DNA of 64,000 nucleotides from an uncultured Actinomycetes bacterium (GCA_903863015.1 CAIPAI010000029.1:1-64000), one strand, 5' to 3'. Positions 45,407 to 53,561 are shown, counted from the stretch's first letter. Numbers and translations: made by a program. The notes: generated from the letters alone by a model not told the origin.

Positions 45407-45519
45407 GTGAGAATATTCCAGAGAAATCAAAAGATGATGAAGATCTAGGTTGGAATGAAAGAGACGATGATCGCGATGAAGAGTTACGTCGCGATGTGCC
45501 ACCGCATCACGGTGGCTAA
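45403..45519 (+). CDS. Small acidic conserved-looking protein (38 residues)
   Basis: The ATG overlaps the TetR stop (ATGA) and opens a frame of 38 residues: MSENIPEKSKDDEDLGWNERDDDRDEELRRDVPPHHGG in content, highly charged, with a Gly-Trp in the middle and a Pro-Pro-His end. Small actinobacterial proteins with a DxGW centre and a final RPPHW-like end are familiar to me from other genomes, with no known function. Coupling to the TetR gene supports that it is real. It is too short for standard gene callers. Confidence 0.6.
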   Translation: MSENIPEKSKDDEDLGWNERDDDRDEELRRDVPPHHGG

Positions 45520-45523
45520 GAAG

Positions 45524-45847
45524 TTAGTTGGTGCTCGCTGTTGACGTGGTAGTTGACGGCGAGGACGTTGAAGAACTCTCGGTTGCACTTGAAGTGCTCT
45601 CACTCTTTGCCGGGGCCGACGAAGTTGATGAAGTCGAAGCGGCGGTGGTTGAAGAAGTCCCTTTGCTATCCCCGCGAGAATCGGTTCGATAGAAGCCGCT
45701 CCCCTTGAAGACGATGCCCACCGAGGAGTAGAGCTTGCGGAGCGCTCCACCACATTCTGGGCACACGGTGAGGGCATCTTCTGAGAAAGATTGGACGATC
45801 TCAAAGGAGTGCTCGCAACTGGTGCAGGCATATGGGTAGGTCGGCAT
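45524..45847 (-). CDS. FmdB-type zinc-ribbon protein with Ser/Thr-rich tail
   Basis: A 107-residue protein. Residues 1-45 are an FmdB/CxxC_CxxC_SSSS zinc ribbon (MPTYPYACTSCEHSFEIVQ and VCPECGGALRKLYSS), and residues 50-57 have the family VFKGSGFY. The last ~50 residues are almost only Ser, Thr and Ala. The cellular role of the family is not settled. The ATG at 45847 is chosen because the ribbon starts there in relatives and TAAGAT lies seven bases upstream. It is divergent from the CopC gene. Confidence 0.87.
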   Translation of the reverse strand: MPTYPYACTSCEHSFEIVQSFSEDALTVCPECGGALRKLYSSVGIVFKGSGFYRTDSRGDSKGTSSTTAASTSSTSSAPAKSESTSSATESSSTSSPSTTTSTASTN

Positions 45848-45854
45848 GGGAATA

Positions 45855-45860
45855 ATCTTA
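45855..45860 (-). promoter_or_regulatory. -10 hexamer of leaderless FmdB gene
   Basis: TAAGAT on the minus strand lies seven bases before the ATG at 45847. Confidence 0.5.
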
Positions 45861-45881
45861 CGGTGGTGAGAAGATGAGTTC

Positions 45882-46433
45882 ATGTTGAGGCGAGCCGGGG
45901 TCATTGCGAGCGTAAGCGCGCTCCTTTTCATGCTGGGTATCGGCAGTGCGCAGGCCCTCACCTTGGTGGCAGTAACTCCAAGCGCGGGAGCCGTGCTCAC
46001 TCACTCCCCCACCCAGGTGGTGCTCACCTTCGATAGCGCTTTGGGAGAGCAAGGCAATTCGGTGACGGTCACGGACCCGAACGGGAAGCGGATCGACGAC
46101 GGTTCTCTAGAGGTCAATGGCTCTAAGGCGTTGGTAGGAATCACCACACTTACTAGTACGGGTGTGATGACGGTCGAGTATCAAGTAGTAGGTGCAGATG
46201 GAGTCTCACTTTCGGGCACGAGTAATTTTCAAGTCTCGGCTGCCGCTTTAGCGACGCCTTCAGCAACAGCAAGTGCAGTACCTACACCTGTTGATACTTT
46301 GCCGCCTTTAGAAACAAGCACAGCAACTGATTCCTTTTGGAGTAACTTAAAGAGTGGTGGCAGCGGAATTCTGCTCGGAGTTCTCTTGCTCACTGTTCTG
46401 CTTTCGCGCCTCGCGCGACGCAAGCGTCGGTGA
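45882..46433 (+). CDS. CopC-domain exported protein
   Basis: A 183-residue exported protein: signal peptide (ending GSAQA), CopC beta-sandwich (TLVAVTPSAGAVLTHSPTQVVLTFD ... TVEYQVVGADGVSLSGTSNFQV; landmarks only), a Pro/Thr/Ser linker and a C-terminal membrane anchor with a basic end. CopC normally binds copper through an N-terminal His and a His in a DGHPVSG loop. Here both positions lack His (QALT and DGVSLSG), so copper binding is doubtful. It is followed one base later by a CopD-CtaG fusion, which keeps the copper-handling context. Confidence 0.82.
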   Translation: MLRRAGVIASVSALLFMLGIGSAQALTLVAVTPSAGAVLTHSPTQVVLTFDSALGEQGNSVTVTDPNGKRIDDGSLEVNGSKALVGITTLTSTGVMTVEYQVVGADGVSLSGTSNFQVSAAALATPSATASAVPTPVDTLPPLETSTATDSFWSNLKSGGSGILLGVLLLTVLLSRLARRKRR

Positions 46434-46434
46434 A

Positions 46435-48420
46435 ATGTTCTCTCTCAATAAATTACTTCCGGCCGGTGCCTTGGGATTTGTGGCGCTCGCGGTCGCACTT
46501 ATTCTCGGCGGTGGAGCGCCGGCGGCGAGTACGCCAGGATTACCGGATGCCGGCACACTAGTTGGTTGGCTGGTGCCAATGTTGAGTTTCGTTTTACTTG
46601 TCATCCAGATTCTCTTTGTAGCAATTGCAATATCTGGCGCCCTCTATTTTCAAGATGAGAAAGGTGCGTTATCGCAGAAGGCGTTAAGTGTTTTTCGATT
46701 ACTCCCCGCACTCTTTATTGCTTGGTTTGTATTCACCATATTTTCAATAGTGGTGCGCTTCTCGTACGAAGTAGGAATTTCACTCTCCTCCGCTCTTGAT
46801 TGGAATTCACTTAAGTCCTACCTCACACAAACTTCTCAAGGCACCGGCATTAGATGGCAATTGGGCATCGCTGCGGCTCTCGTGGTCTTTTCACTTGTCA
46901 CCCGAAGGCAACGAGGCGCCTTCGGATTGCTCTTGCTCTCACTACTTCTCTTTGTGCCTCCACTACTCAACGCCCACGCTGCCGGGGCCGGCAACCACAT
47001 GTTGGCAATCGGAACGATTCTCATCCACGTGGTTTCACTTGTTCTCTGGATCGCTGGATTGCTGGCTCTCTGGTTGGTGGCTCGAACTTCGGAAATCAGC
47101 AATGATGCGATCCGGCGCTTCAGTGGGGTAGCCCTTTGGTGCGTCATCGGAGTGGGGATAAGTGGCGCGCTCAATGGTTGGATTCGGGTAGGCACTCTCG
47201 CTGGCCTCTGGACTGGATACGGTGCGCTACTCATCGCAAAAGCGCTCGCTTTCTTCGTGTTGATTCGCATTGGTTATTTACAACGAGAAAGAGTTGTAAA
47301 TAAGTGGAACGAGTCCCCGAGAAAGATGTTCTTGCGACTATCTCTCATCGAATTCCTCGTCATGAGTGCAACAGTGGGAATTGCGGTTGCACTCGCGCAC
47401 ACTCCCACACCTGCCAAAACAAGCTCTGGACTGATTACGCAGGCAGAGTCGGTTACCGGCGTGCCATTGCCTGCAGCTCCGACTTTCGCCCGAGTGCTAC
47501 TCAGTTATCAGCCCGATGCCTTAGTGCTTGCCTTTCTTGTAGTGGCGGTTGCTCTGTATGTCATGGGTGTACGCACACTTGTTAAGCGAGGCGACAAGTG
47601 GCCAGTGGGTCGCACAATCTCATTTGCAGTGTCGATTGCCCTCTTGGATTTTGCTACCAGCGGTGGGCTTGGGCTTTACGGCAGGTTCGCATTCTCGTAT
47701 CACATGATCGCGCACATGGTGTTGGCGACCTTGGTGCCGATTGGCATTGTGTTAAGCGCTCCAATTACTTTGGCATTACGTGCATTGCGCTCTCATGAAC
47801 ACGAGCGAGGGGCGCGCGGAATCATCCTGGCGGTGCTGCACTCACGAGTAACAGTGTTCTATGCCAATCCAGTCGTTGCCCTAGCTCTCTTTGATGGCTC
47901 GCTTTTCGTGCTCTACTTCACCAAGATCTTTGGCGACCTGATGACCTCCCACATCGGCCATTGGATTATGGAATTCCACTTCTTGGCCGCCGGAATTCTC
48001 TTCTTCTACATCGTGGTGGGTGTCGATCCGGCACCTCGCAAAGTTCCGCACATCGTACGAGTAACCCTCATATTGGTAGCGATGAGTCTTCACGCATTCT
48101 TCTCGGTCGCCCTTATGTCAACGAACTCTCTGCTCGATAACGGATACTTCGGAAGCTTGAATAGGCCATGGTCGATGGACTTGTTGGCTGATCAACACCT
48201 GGGTGGATCTATTGGGTGGGCCATGGGGGAGATACCCATCGTGGTTGCACTCATCGCCACATTTATTCAGTGGGTGAAAGACGATTCTCGAGAATCAAAG
48301 CGAATTGATCGTGCGGCCGATCGTGCCGAAGCATCTGGCAGTGAAGATGAGCACACGCGCTATAACGCTTATCTTGCAGAACTAGCTAAGCGGGACGCAC
48401 AAATCAAGGGATACGAATAA
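46435..48420 (+). CDS. CopD-CtaG fusion membrane protein
   Basis: A 661-residue protein with about 15 membrane segments. The first ~320 residues match the CopD copper-resistance/uptake domain (NAHAAGAGNHMLAIGTILIHVVSLVLWIAGL). The second half matches the CtaG/caa3-oxidase assembly domain (FSYHMIAHMVLATLVPIGI, HWIMEFHFLAAGILFF), with conserved His residues on several helices. It probably delivers copper across the membrane or to cytochrome oxidase. The start ATG at 46435 is one base after the CopC stop codon. The C-terminus is a charged cytosolic tail. Confidence 0.87.
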   Translation: MFSLNKLLPAGALGFVALAVALILGGGAPAASTPGLPDAGTLVGWLVPMLSFVLLVIQILFVAIAISGALYFQDEKGALSQKALSVFRLLPALFIAWFVFTIFSIVVRFSYEVGISLSSALDWNSLKSYLTQTSQGTGIRWQLGIAAALVVFSLVTRRQRGAFGLLLLSLLLFVPPLLNAHAAGAGNHMLAIGTILIHVVSLVLWIAGLLALWLVARTSEISNDAIRRFSGVALWCVIGVGISGALNGWIRVGTLAGLWTGYGALLIAKALAFFVLIRIGYLQRERVVNKWNESPRKMFLRLSLIEFLVMSATVGIAVALAHTPTPAKTSSGLITQAESVTGVPLPAAPTFARVLLSYQPDALVLAFLVVAVALYVMGVRTLVKRGDKWPVGRTISFAVSIALLDFATSGGLGLYGRFAFSYHMIAHMVLATLVPIGIVLSAPITLALRALRSHEHERGARGIILAVLHSRVTVFYANPVVALALFDGSLFVLYFTKIFGDLMTSHIGHWIMEFHFLAAGILFFYIVVGVDPAPRKVPHIVRVTLILVAMSLHAFFSVALMSTNSLLDNGYFGSLNRPWSMDLLADQHLGGSIGWAMGEIPIVVALIATFIQWVKDDSRESKRIDRAADRAEASGSEDEHTRYNAYLAELAKRDAQIKGYE

Positions 48421-48970
48421 GCCGAGTAGGTGTAGCGATGGCGTGCACGCGCTCGTCATGCTTATCTTCAAAGAGTTCTGTTGTTGAGAATTCCTCGTCG
48501 TGGAGAAGCATGACTCTCCATGGTAGATCGCCAGCCAACTTAAAGGCGCGGTCGTAGCAACCGCCTCCCTGTCCGAGTCGAGCTCCTCGTGCATCCCCAC
48601 CGAGTCCTGGAGTGATGATTACATTTGCTTCGTGTATGGCAGCAATGCCAAGACGCGCACCACTGGGCTCCCAAAGACCCTTCTTCGAAATAAGCTCCTC
48701 ACCATTCCACTCCGCCCAATCAAGATTCCAGTCGGCGAGAACTATGGGTAAGAGAATGCGAACTTCACCCTGAAGAAAATTAAGGAGCTCATGCGTATCT
48801 GGTTCATGTGGGAGTGACCAGTACGCCGCAATCGTGGTTGCGCTTTTCACTTCAGGGGCCGCAAGGAGTTGCGCGGCTGGACGGGATTCAAGAATAGGCA
48901 GCCCGGCACGCAATTCACGGGCGCGCGCGCGAACCACTTGCTTGCTCGTTGGCCTCAATTGACTGGTCAC
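48404..48970 (-). CDS. 5-formyltetrahydrofolate cyclo-ligase
   Basis: A 188-residue ATP-dependent enzyme that converts 5-formyl-THF to 5,10-methenyl-THF. The N-terminal VRARARELRAGLP, the middle LLPIV...LDWAEW and the C-terminal signature GARLGQGGGCYDR identify the family. The GTG start fits family length, though no clear ribosome site is seen. It is divergent from galU with a 37-base gap, the same arrangement as in Mycobacterium, and overlaps the convergent CopD-CtaG gene by 17 bases. Confidence 0.93.
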   Translation of the reverse strand: MTSQLRPTSKQVVRARARELRAGLPILESRPAAQLLAAPEVKSATTIAAYWSLPHEPDTHELLNFLQGEVRILLPIVLADWNLDWAEWNGEELISKKGLWEPSGARLGIAAIHEANVIITPGLGGDARGARLGQGGGCYDRAFKLAGDLPWRVMLLHDEEFSTTELFEDKHDERVHAIATPTRLIRIP

Positions 48971-48995
48971 TCGGTCCCCTATGTCGGTGAGGTAC

Positions 48996-49001
48996 TAGAG
49001 T
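48996..49001 (+). promoter_or_regulatory. -10 hexamer of leaderless galU
   Basis: TAGAGT lies six bases before the galU ATG; no ribosome site is visible. Confidence 0.55.
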
Positions 49002-49007
49002 AATCAC

Positions 49008-49901
49008 ATGATTTCTAAGGCGGTAATCCCGGCTGCGGGACTGGGCACGCGCTTCCTTCCGGCGACCAAGGCGACCCCTAAAGAGATGCTGCCAGTCGTT
49101 GACAAACCAGCCATTCAATACGTGGTGGAAGAGGCTGTCGCGGCGGGCTTGCGGGATGTCTTAATGGTCACAGGCCGCAATAAGCGAGCCCTCGAGGATC
49201 ACTTCGATAAAAATGCCGAACTTGAAGATCTCTTAGAGAAGAGCGGTCGCCACGATTTGTTAGCGGCGATACGTCATTCAAGTGATCTTGCAAATATGCA
49301 TTATGTTCGCCAAGGCGATCCACGAGGTTTAGGTGACGCAGTTCTGACTGCCGCTGACCATGTGGGGAACGAAGCTTTCGCAGTGCTACTAGGTGATGAC
49401 TTGATCGATAGCCGCGACCCGATTCTTCCGCGGATGATTGAAGTTCATGAGCGGTTCGGAGGTTCGGTGATCGCGCTCATGGAGGTCCCAAATTCCGAGA
49501 TCTCTCGTTACGGAGCCGCCGCGATTTCGGTGACCGATGAAACCGACGTGGTGCGTGTCAACGACTTGGTGGAAAAACCGAGCGCTGCCGAAGCGCCGAG
49601 TAACTTTGCGGTGCTTGGCCGATATCTCCTCGCACCAGAGATCTTCGAAGCTTTGCGTAATACAAAGCCGGGTCGCGGTGGTGAAGTTCAACTCACAGAT
49701 GCGATTCAAGTTTTAGCAAAGCGTGCAGATAAAGGTGGACCAGTTCACGGTGTCATTTTCCGCGGCCGTCGCTATGACACGGGTGAAAAATTGAGCTACT
49801 TACAATCTGTTGTTCGCATGGCCTGCGAGCAGAGCGATTTAGGCCCCGAATTTACTGAGTGGTTAAAGAAGTACATCGCAGGGAATGCGGTCAGTAAATA
49901 A
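49008..49901 (+). CDS. galU: UTP-glucose-1-phosphate uridylyltransferase
   Basis: A 297-residue enzyme that makes UDP-glucose for cell-envelope polysaccharides and trehalose. The nucleotide-binding N-terminus IPAAGLGTRFLPATKATPKEM, the VEEA motif, LGDDLID (metal-binding aspartate) and VEKP are all present. It starts a run of genes (galU, glp/moeA, moaC, mog, rimJ, sepX) that are adjacent or overlapping. The transcript appears leaderless. The following gene begins directly after its stop codon. Confidence 0.95.
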   Translation: MISKAVIPAAGLGTRFLPATKATPKEMLPVVDKPAIQYVVEEAVAAGLRDVLMVTGRNKRALEDHFDKNAELEDLLEKSGRHDLLAAIRHSSDLANMHYVRQGDPRGLGDAVLTAADHVGNEAFAVLLGDDLIDSRDPILPRMIEVHERFGGSVIALMEVPNSEISRYGAAAISVTDETDVVRVNDLVEKPSAAEAPSNFAVLGRYLLAPEIFEALRNTKPGRGGEVQLTDAIQVLAKRADKGGPVHGVIFRGRRYDTGEKLSYLQSVVRMACEQSDLGPEFTEWLKKYIAGNAVSK

Positions 49902-51116
49902 ATGTCGCGACCTTTAAAGAGCGTGGACCAACATCTTCAAGACATTTTGGCTCTTGCGAAGCCGCTTGAACCTTTTGCAATGCCACTTTTAGAATCTCAT
50001 GGCACCACTCTGGCGGTCGATATTCGTTCAACTGTTGCGCTGCCGCCCTGGGATAACTCCGCAATGGATGGCTTTGCAGTGCGCGCGGCCGAGATCTTTC
50101 CCGATAGACCGATGGAGGTTGCCGGAGAGGTGGCGGCAGGCAACGCTGAATCATCGGTCTTACCGCTAGGCAAGGTGATGCGCATCATGACGGGTGCGCC
50201 GGTACCTGAAGGTTGCGATGCAGTTATTCCGGTCGAGTGGTCGCGCGAAGAGGCCGGATTAATCATTTTTGAAAAGTCGCCGGCATACGGCGCGCACATT
50301 CGCAAGATGGGTAGCGACATCAACGTCGGAGATCTCATACTTACGGCAGGTACTCAACTCAATGCCACACATATCGGTGCAGCGGCAGCGATTGGCATTG
50401 ACTCGCTCATCACGCGGCCACATCCACGAGTAGTGCTTATCTCCACCGGGGACGAATTAGTTGAACCCGGACTCGCACTCAAGTATGGACAAATTTACGA
50501 TGCAAACTCTTGGTTACTCACAACCGCGACACGTGAAGCTGGTGCCATTGCGTATCGGGTAGGGGCTGTTCCCGATGATGAAGAGAAGTTTATGCAGGTG
50601 CTGGAAGACCAATTAGTGCGGGCCGATCTGATCGTCACCAGCGGCGGCGTAAGCCAAGGCGTCTATGACACAGTTAAGAATGTCTTAGCAAAACTTGGCT
50701 CTGTCACCTTTGAATCAGTTGCTATGCAACCGGGTATGCCGCAGGGCTATGGGTTAGTGGGACCCGACTCCACACCGATCATCACGCTCCCGGGAAATCC
50801 AGTCAGCGCGTATGTCTCTTTTGAACTTTTTGTAAGGCCGATGATTAAAGCGCTACTTGGTGTGCGCGATCTTGAACGCCCCATTGTGGAAGCCACTGTA
50901 GTTGAACCATTGAAGTCACCACTAGGAAAACGCTCATTCCTGCGCGGTAGGGCTTCGTTTGAAAAGGGTGGTTACGTCGTAGCACCGGTAGCTGGTCAGG
51001 GCTCACACATGCTTGGCGGACTCTCTCAAGCAAATGCACTCATCATCGTCAATGAAGAAATCGAAAATATTGCAGCGGGTACGCAAGTACAAGTGATGTT
51101 ACTGGGAAGGAATTGA
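49902..51116 (+). CDS. glp: MoeA-like molybdotransferase / Glp divisome protein
   Basis: A 404-residue gephyrin-like protein with the four MoeA domains: PPWDNSAMDGFAV, GKVMRIMTGAPVPEG, VVLISTGDELVEPG, SGGVSQGVYDTVK and LPGNPVSAYVSFELF. MoeA inserts molybdate into molybdopterin. In Actinobacteria the copy next to galU, rimJ and sepX/glpR is called Glp and also works in cell division through FtsZ. The neighbours moaC and mog favour a cofactor role; the neighbours galU, rimJ and sepX favour Glp. Both may apply. The ATG directly follows the galU stop. Confidence 0.88.
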   Translation: MSRPLKSVDQHLQDILALAKPLEPFAMPLLESHGTTLAVDIRSTVALPPWDNSAMDGFAVRAAEIFPDRPMEVAGEVAAGNAESSVLPLGKVMRIMTGAPVPEGCDAVIPVEWSREEAGLIIFEKSPAYGAHIRKMGSDINVGDLILTAGTQLNATHIGAAAAIGIDSLITRPHPRVVLISTGDELVEPGLALKYGQIYDANSWLLTTATREAGAIAYRVGAVPDDEEKFMQVLEDQLVRADLIVTSGGVSQGVYDTVKNVLAKLGSVTFESVAMQPGMPQGYGLVGPDSTPIITLPGNPVSAYVSFELFVRPMIKALLGVRDLERPIVEATVVEPLKSPLGKRSFLRGRASFEKGGYVVAPVAGQGSHMLGGLSQANALIIVNEEIENIAAGTQVQVMLLGRN

Positions 51117-51117
51117 G

Positions 51118-51591
51118 ATGTCTGAAATCAGTTCGCACCTCAATGACAAAGGTGAAGCTCGCATGGTGGATGTTTCCGCCAAAGATGTAACGGTACGCGT
51201 CGCAAGAGCTGAAGGATTTGTAGCTATTTCTGCAGATGTCATCGCGCTATTACGTCGCGGAGATCTCCCCAAAGGCGATGCTCTTGCAGTCGCCAGGCTC
51301 GCCGGAATTCAAGCAGCCAAACGCACGCCGGATCTCATTCCGCTCTGCCATCCCATCGCTATTCATGCGGTCGATATTGAGTTAGAAATTTTGGAAAAAG
51401 GGGTTTCGATTAAGGCTGAAGTGCGAACAGCGGACCGCACGGGCGTAGAGATGGAAGCTCTCACATCAGTTGCTGTCGCAGGGCTAGCATTAATCGACAT
51501 GATCAAAGGAAAAGACCGCGGAGCACATCTCACTGATGTACGCGTGACGCATAAGAGTGGTGGCAAAAGCGGAGAGTGGAATCGTGAGTAA
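51118..51591 (+). CDS. moaC: Cyclic pyranopterin monophosphate synthase
   Basis: A 157-residue enzyme that, after MoaA, forms cyclic pyranopterin monophosphate, the first molybdopterin intermediate. It has MVDVSAKDVTVRVARA, the LCHPIAIHAVDIEL substrate site and GVEMEALTSVAVAGLALIDMIK with the catalytic residues. Length is standard. It begins one base after the moeA-like gene and overlaps mog by 8 bases. moaA is not in this window. A likely client is the sulfite-oxidase-family protein at 40.7 kb. Confidence 0.95.
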   Translation: MSEISSHLNDKGEARMVDVSAKDVTVRVARAEGFVAISADVIALLRRGDLPKGDALAVARLAGIQAAKRTPDLIPLCHPIAIHAVDIELEILEKGVSIKAEVRTADRTGVEMEALTSVAVAGLALIDMIKGKDRGAHLTDVRVTHKSGGKSGEWNRE

Positions 51592-52054
51592 CGCACTTGT
51601 CGTTGTTGCATCACGTCGTGCCTCTCAGGGCATTTACGAAGATACAAGTGGTCCCATTTTGGCGCAGGGTTTGCGTGATTTGGGCTTCTCGGTAGAACTT
51701 AAAGTGGTCGACGACGGAGAGCCTGTTGCTGAAGCATTATCCGAAGCCGTTAACCGCAACCTGGAGCTCATTATCACCAGCGGTGGAACGGGATTAACGC
51801 CGCGAGACCTTACGCCCGAGATGACGTCACGATTTATTGACAAACCACTCCCAGGAATTGCAGAAGCACTCAGATTTGATGGCATCACACAAGGAATTTC
51901 TATGGCGCCTCTTTCAAGAGCCATCGCAGGCATCTCAAAGAACACACTCATCATTAACGTCGCCGGGTCCGCTGGGGCTGCTCGGGATGCCGTTCGCGTA
52001 CTGTCACCAATTTTGCTCCACGCAATCGACCAGATGAAGGGTGGAGACCACTGA
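51584..52054 (+). CDS. mog: Molybdopterin adenylyltransferase (Mog/MoaB family)
   Basis: A 156-residue enzyme that adenylylates molybdopterin before metal insertion. The N-terminal LVVVASRRASQGIYEDTSGP, the ITSGGTGLTPRDLTPE motif and GISKNTLIINVAGS match the Mog/MoaB group. The GTG at 51584 is chosen because the family begins there; it overlaps moaC by 8 bases. An earlier GTG at 51557 lies further inside moaC. The TGA stop overlaps the putative CTG start of rimJ. Confidence 0.92.
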   Translation: MSNALVVVASRRASQGIYEDTSGPILAQGLRDLGFSVELKVVDDGEPVAEALSEAVNRNLELIITSGGTGLTPRDLTPEMTSRFIDKPLPGIAEALRFDGITQGISMAPLSRAIAGISKNTLIINVAGSAGAARDAVRVLSPILLHAIDQMKGGDH

Positions 52055-52611
52055 AGTGGCCGTATCGCCTCGATGATGGCGATCTATCCCTTCGTCCACT
52101 CAAGCGCGGCGACAGAAAGAAGTGGATCGCACTCCGAGAGGCTAATGATTCTTGGTTAGCGCCTTGGGAAGCGACTCTTCCGCACAACGCTAAAGAGCCG
52201 CGGATAAATTCCTACCCTGCTCTAGTGAGATACCTCGATGGGCAGGCGCGATCATCTGCGATGTTGCCCTTCGCTCTGGAGTATCAGGGCGAATTAATCG
52301 GACAAGTCACGCTGGGCTCGATCACATTTGGCGCTATGCGAAGTGCTCATATCGGTTATTGGATCGATCAAACATTTACGGGTCAGGGATTAACAACGCG
52401 AGCGGTGCAGATCTTGGCTGACCACTGCTTTTCAGTCCTGCAACTGCATCGGCTTGAAATCAATATGCGCCCGGAGAACCTCGCATCGCAAAGAGTGGCT
52501 ATCAAAGCCGGGTTCATTCTCGAAGGAAGCCGAAATTCCTATATCCATATCGATGGCGGATGGCGTGACCATCTCACTTTTGTAAGATTCAATCCGGCCG
52601 ACGAAATATAA
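52051..52611 (+). CDS. rimJ: RimJ-like GNAT N-acetyltransferase, probable CTG start
   Basis: A GNAT acetyltransferase of the ribosomal-protein-alanine type (about 186 residues). The N-terminus KWPYRLDDGDLSLRPLKRGD and LREANDSWLAPWEATLP is characteristic of the actinobacterial RimJ encoded between glp and sepX. The acetyl-CoA segment is GYWIDQTFTGQGLTTRAVQ. The first in-frame ATG/GTG/TTG is the GTG at 52225, which would remove ~58 conserved residues. Upstream, back to a TAA at 51955, no standard start exists. A CTG at 52051 overlaps the mog stop (CTGA) and has GGTGGAG five bases before it, so I take it as the start. Confidence 0.75.
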   Translation: MKWPYRLDDGDLSLRPLKRGDRKKWIALREANDSWLAPWEATLPHNAKEPRINSYPALVRYLDGQARSSAMLPFALEYQGELIGQVTLGSITFGAMRSAHIGYWIDQTFTGQGLTTRAVQILADHCFSVLQLHRLEINMRPENLASQRVAIKAGFILEGSRNSYIHIDGGWRDHLTFVRFNPADEI

Positions 52612-52664
52612 GGCACAAATCCGACACACCGGGCGCAATCCACGCTTTTCACAACCGTAAGGTT

Positions 52665-52670
52665 TACCTT
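52665..52670 (+). promoter_or_regulatory. Possible -10 (TACCTT) of sepX
   Basis: TACCTT lies eight bases before the ATG at 52679, slightly further than in the other leaderless genes. Confidence 0.35.
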
Positions 52671-52678
52671 GAGTGATC

Positions 52679-53434
52679 ATGGGTTCCGGTCTGATCTACG
52701 CAATCGTCGTTGTGCTGTGGATCGCCTATTTCGTACCCGCCTGGCTGCGTCGCCACGATCAAGCAAGTGAATCTCGTTCGGTAGAGCGATATCGCAGTGC
52801 CATGCGCGTGGTTTCCCGCGGCACCATCGCAGAAATTCCCCTGACTGAAGTTGAGAGAGCGGAGGCGCGCGCGATGATGATTCGCCGCCGAAAGAGTACC
52901 TATGCGATTTTGCTAGGTTCATTCTTTGCAACGCTTATCTCTGGGATTGCGGGCGCTACATCTCTCGTCCTTCCACTCTTTCCTCTTATCGGCGCTGGAT
53001 ACTTTTTCGTAACTGTTCGTCGCGCTGAGGTAGTTCACCTCCAAGCCCGCCGTGCTGAAAGTCGACGCGAAAAGGTGAAGATCGAACCTACGCAAGTTGC
53101 CTTCCAGCGTTCATTCCAAACGGTTCTTTCATCGCCTGCTGAATCAACCACGGTGCATGTGGTTTCTAGGCCAGCCATTCGGGTGGAATCACCGGCTAGT
53201 GAAACGTGGAATCCAGTGGCGGTGCCAATACCCACTTATGTAACTGCGCCAAAAGCAGTACGGCCGATACGCACCATTGACCTCACTAAACCAGGGGTGT
53301 GGAGTGCGGCACAGAAAGCAGCCGAAGAGGCTCGATTAGCTGCTATCGCTCCCGGACGTGATCAAGTCTTTGATCAAGTGGCAGCCGAAGAGGCAACCGA
53401 GGCTCTCCGCGAAGCACGAGCTGCAGGAGAGTAA
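52679..53434 (+). CDS. sepX: Divisome membrane protein SepX/GlpR
   Basis: A 251-residue protein with an N-terminal membrane segment (GLIYAIVVVLWIAYFVPAWLRRHD), a basic cytosolic segment, a second hydrophobic hairpin (about residues 80-115) and a long Ala/Glu-rich cytosolic tail. This layout, and its place after glp and rimJ, fits SepX/GlpR, the actinobacterial membrane partner of the MoeA-like Glp in cell division. The ATG at 52679 fits the family; a GTG at 52673 is possible. tRNA-Ala follows. Confidence 0.82.
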   Translation: MGSGLIYAIVVVLWIAYFVPAWLRRHDQASESRSVERYRSAMRVVSRGTIAEIPLTEVERAEARAMMIRRRKSTYAILLGSFFATLISGIAGATSLVLPLFPLIGAGYFFVTVRRAEVVHLQARRAESRREKVKIEPTQVAFQRSFQTVLSSPAESTTVHVVSRPAIRVESPASETWNPVAVPIPTYVTAPKAVRPIRTIDLTKPGVWSAAQKAAEEARLAAIAPGRDQVFDQVAAEEATEALREARAAGE

Positions 53435-53475
53435 TTCTCCCGCTCCTACGCCCCTGCTAACCTAGGTTTCACCAA

Positions 53476-53548
53476 GGGGCTGTAGCGCAGTTGGTAGCGC
53501 ACCTCGTTCGCAATGAGGGGGTCAGGGGTTCGAATCCCCTCAGCTCCA
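53476..53548 (+). tRNA. tRNA-Ala (anticodon CGC)
   Basis: A 73-base cloverleaf: acceptor GGGGCTG/CAGCTCC with discriminator A, anticodon stem CCTCG/TGAGG with loop TTCGCAA, and the anticodon CGC at 53509-53511. Confidence 0.95.
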
Positions 53549-53561
53549 CTCTGAGGTGTAA

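Noticed and set aside
52225-52611. rimJ start at the GTG of 52225
   Set aside because: It removes about 58 residues that match the family N-terminus encoded continuously from 52054.
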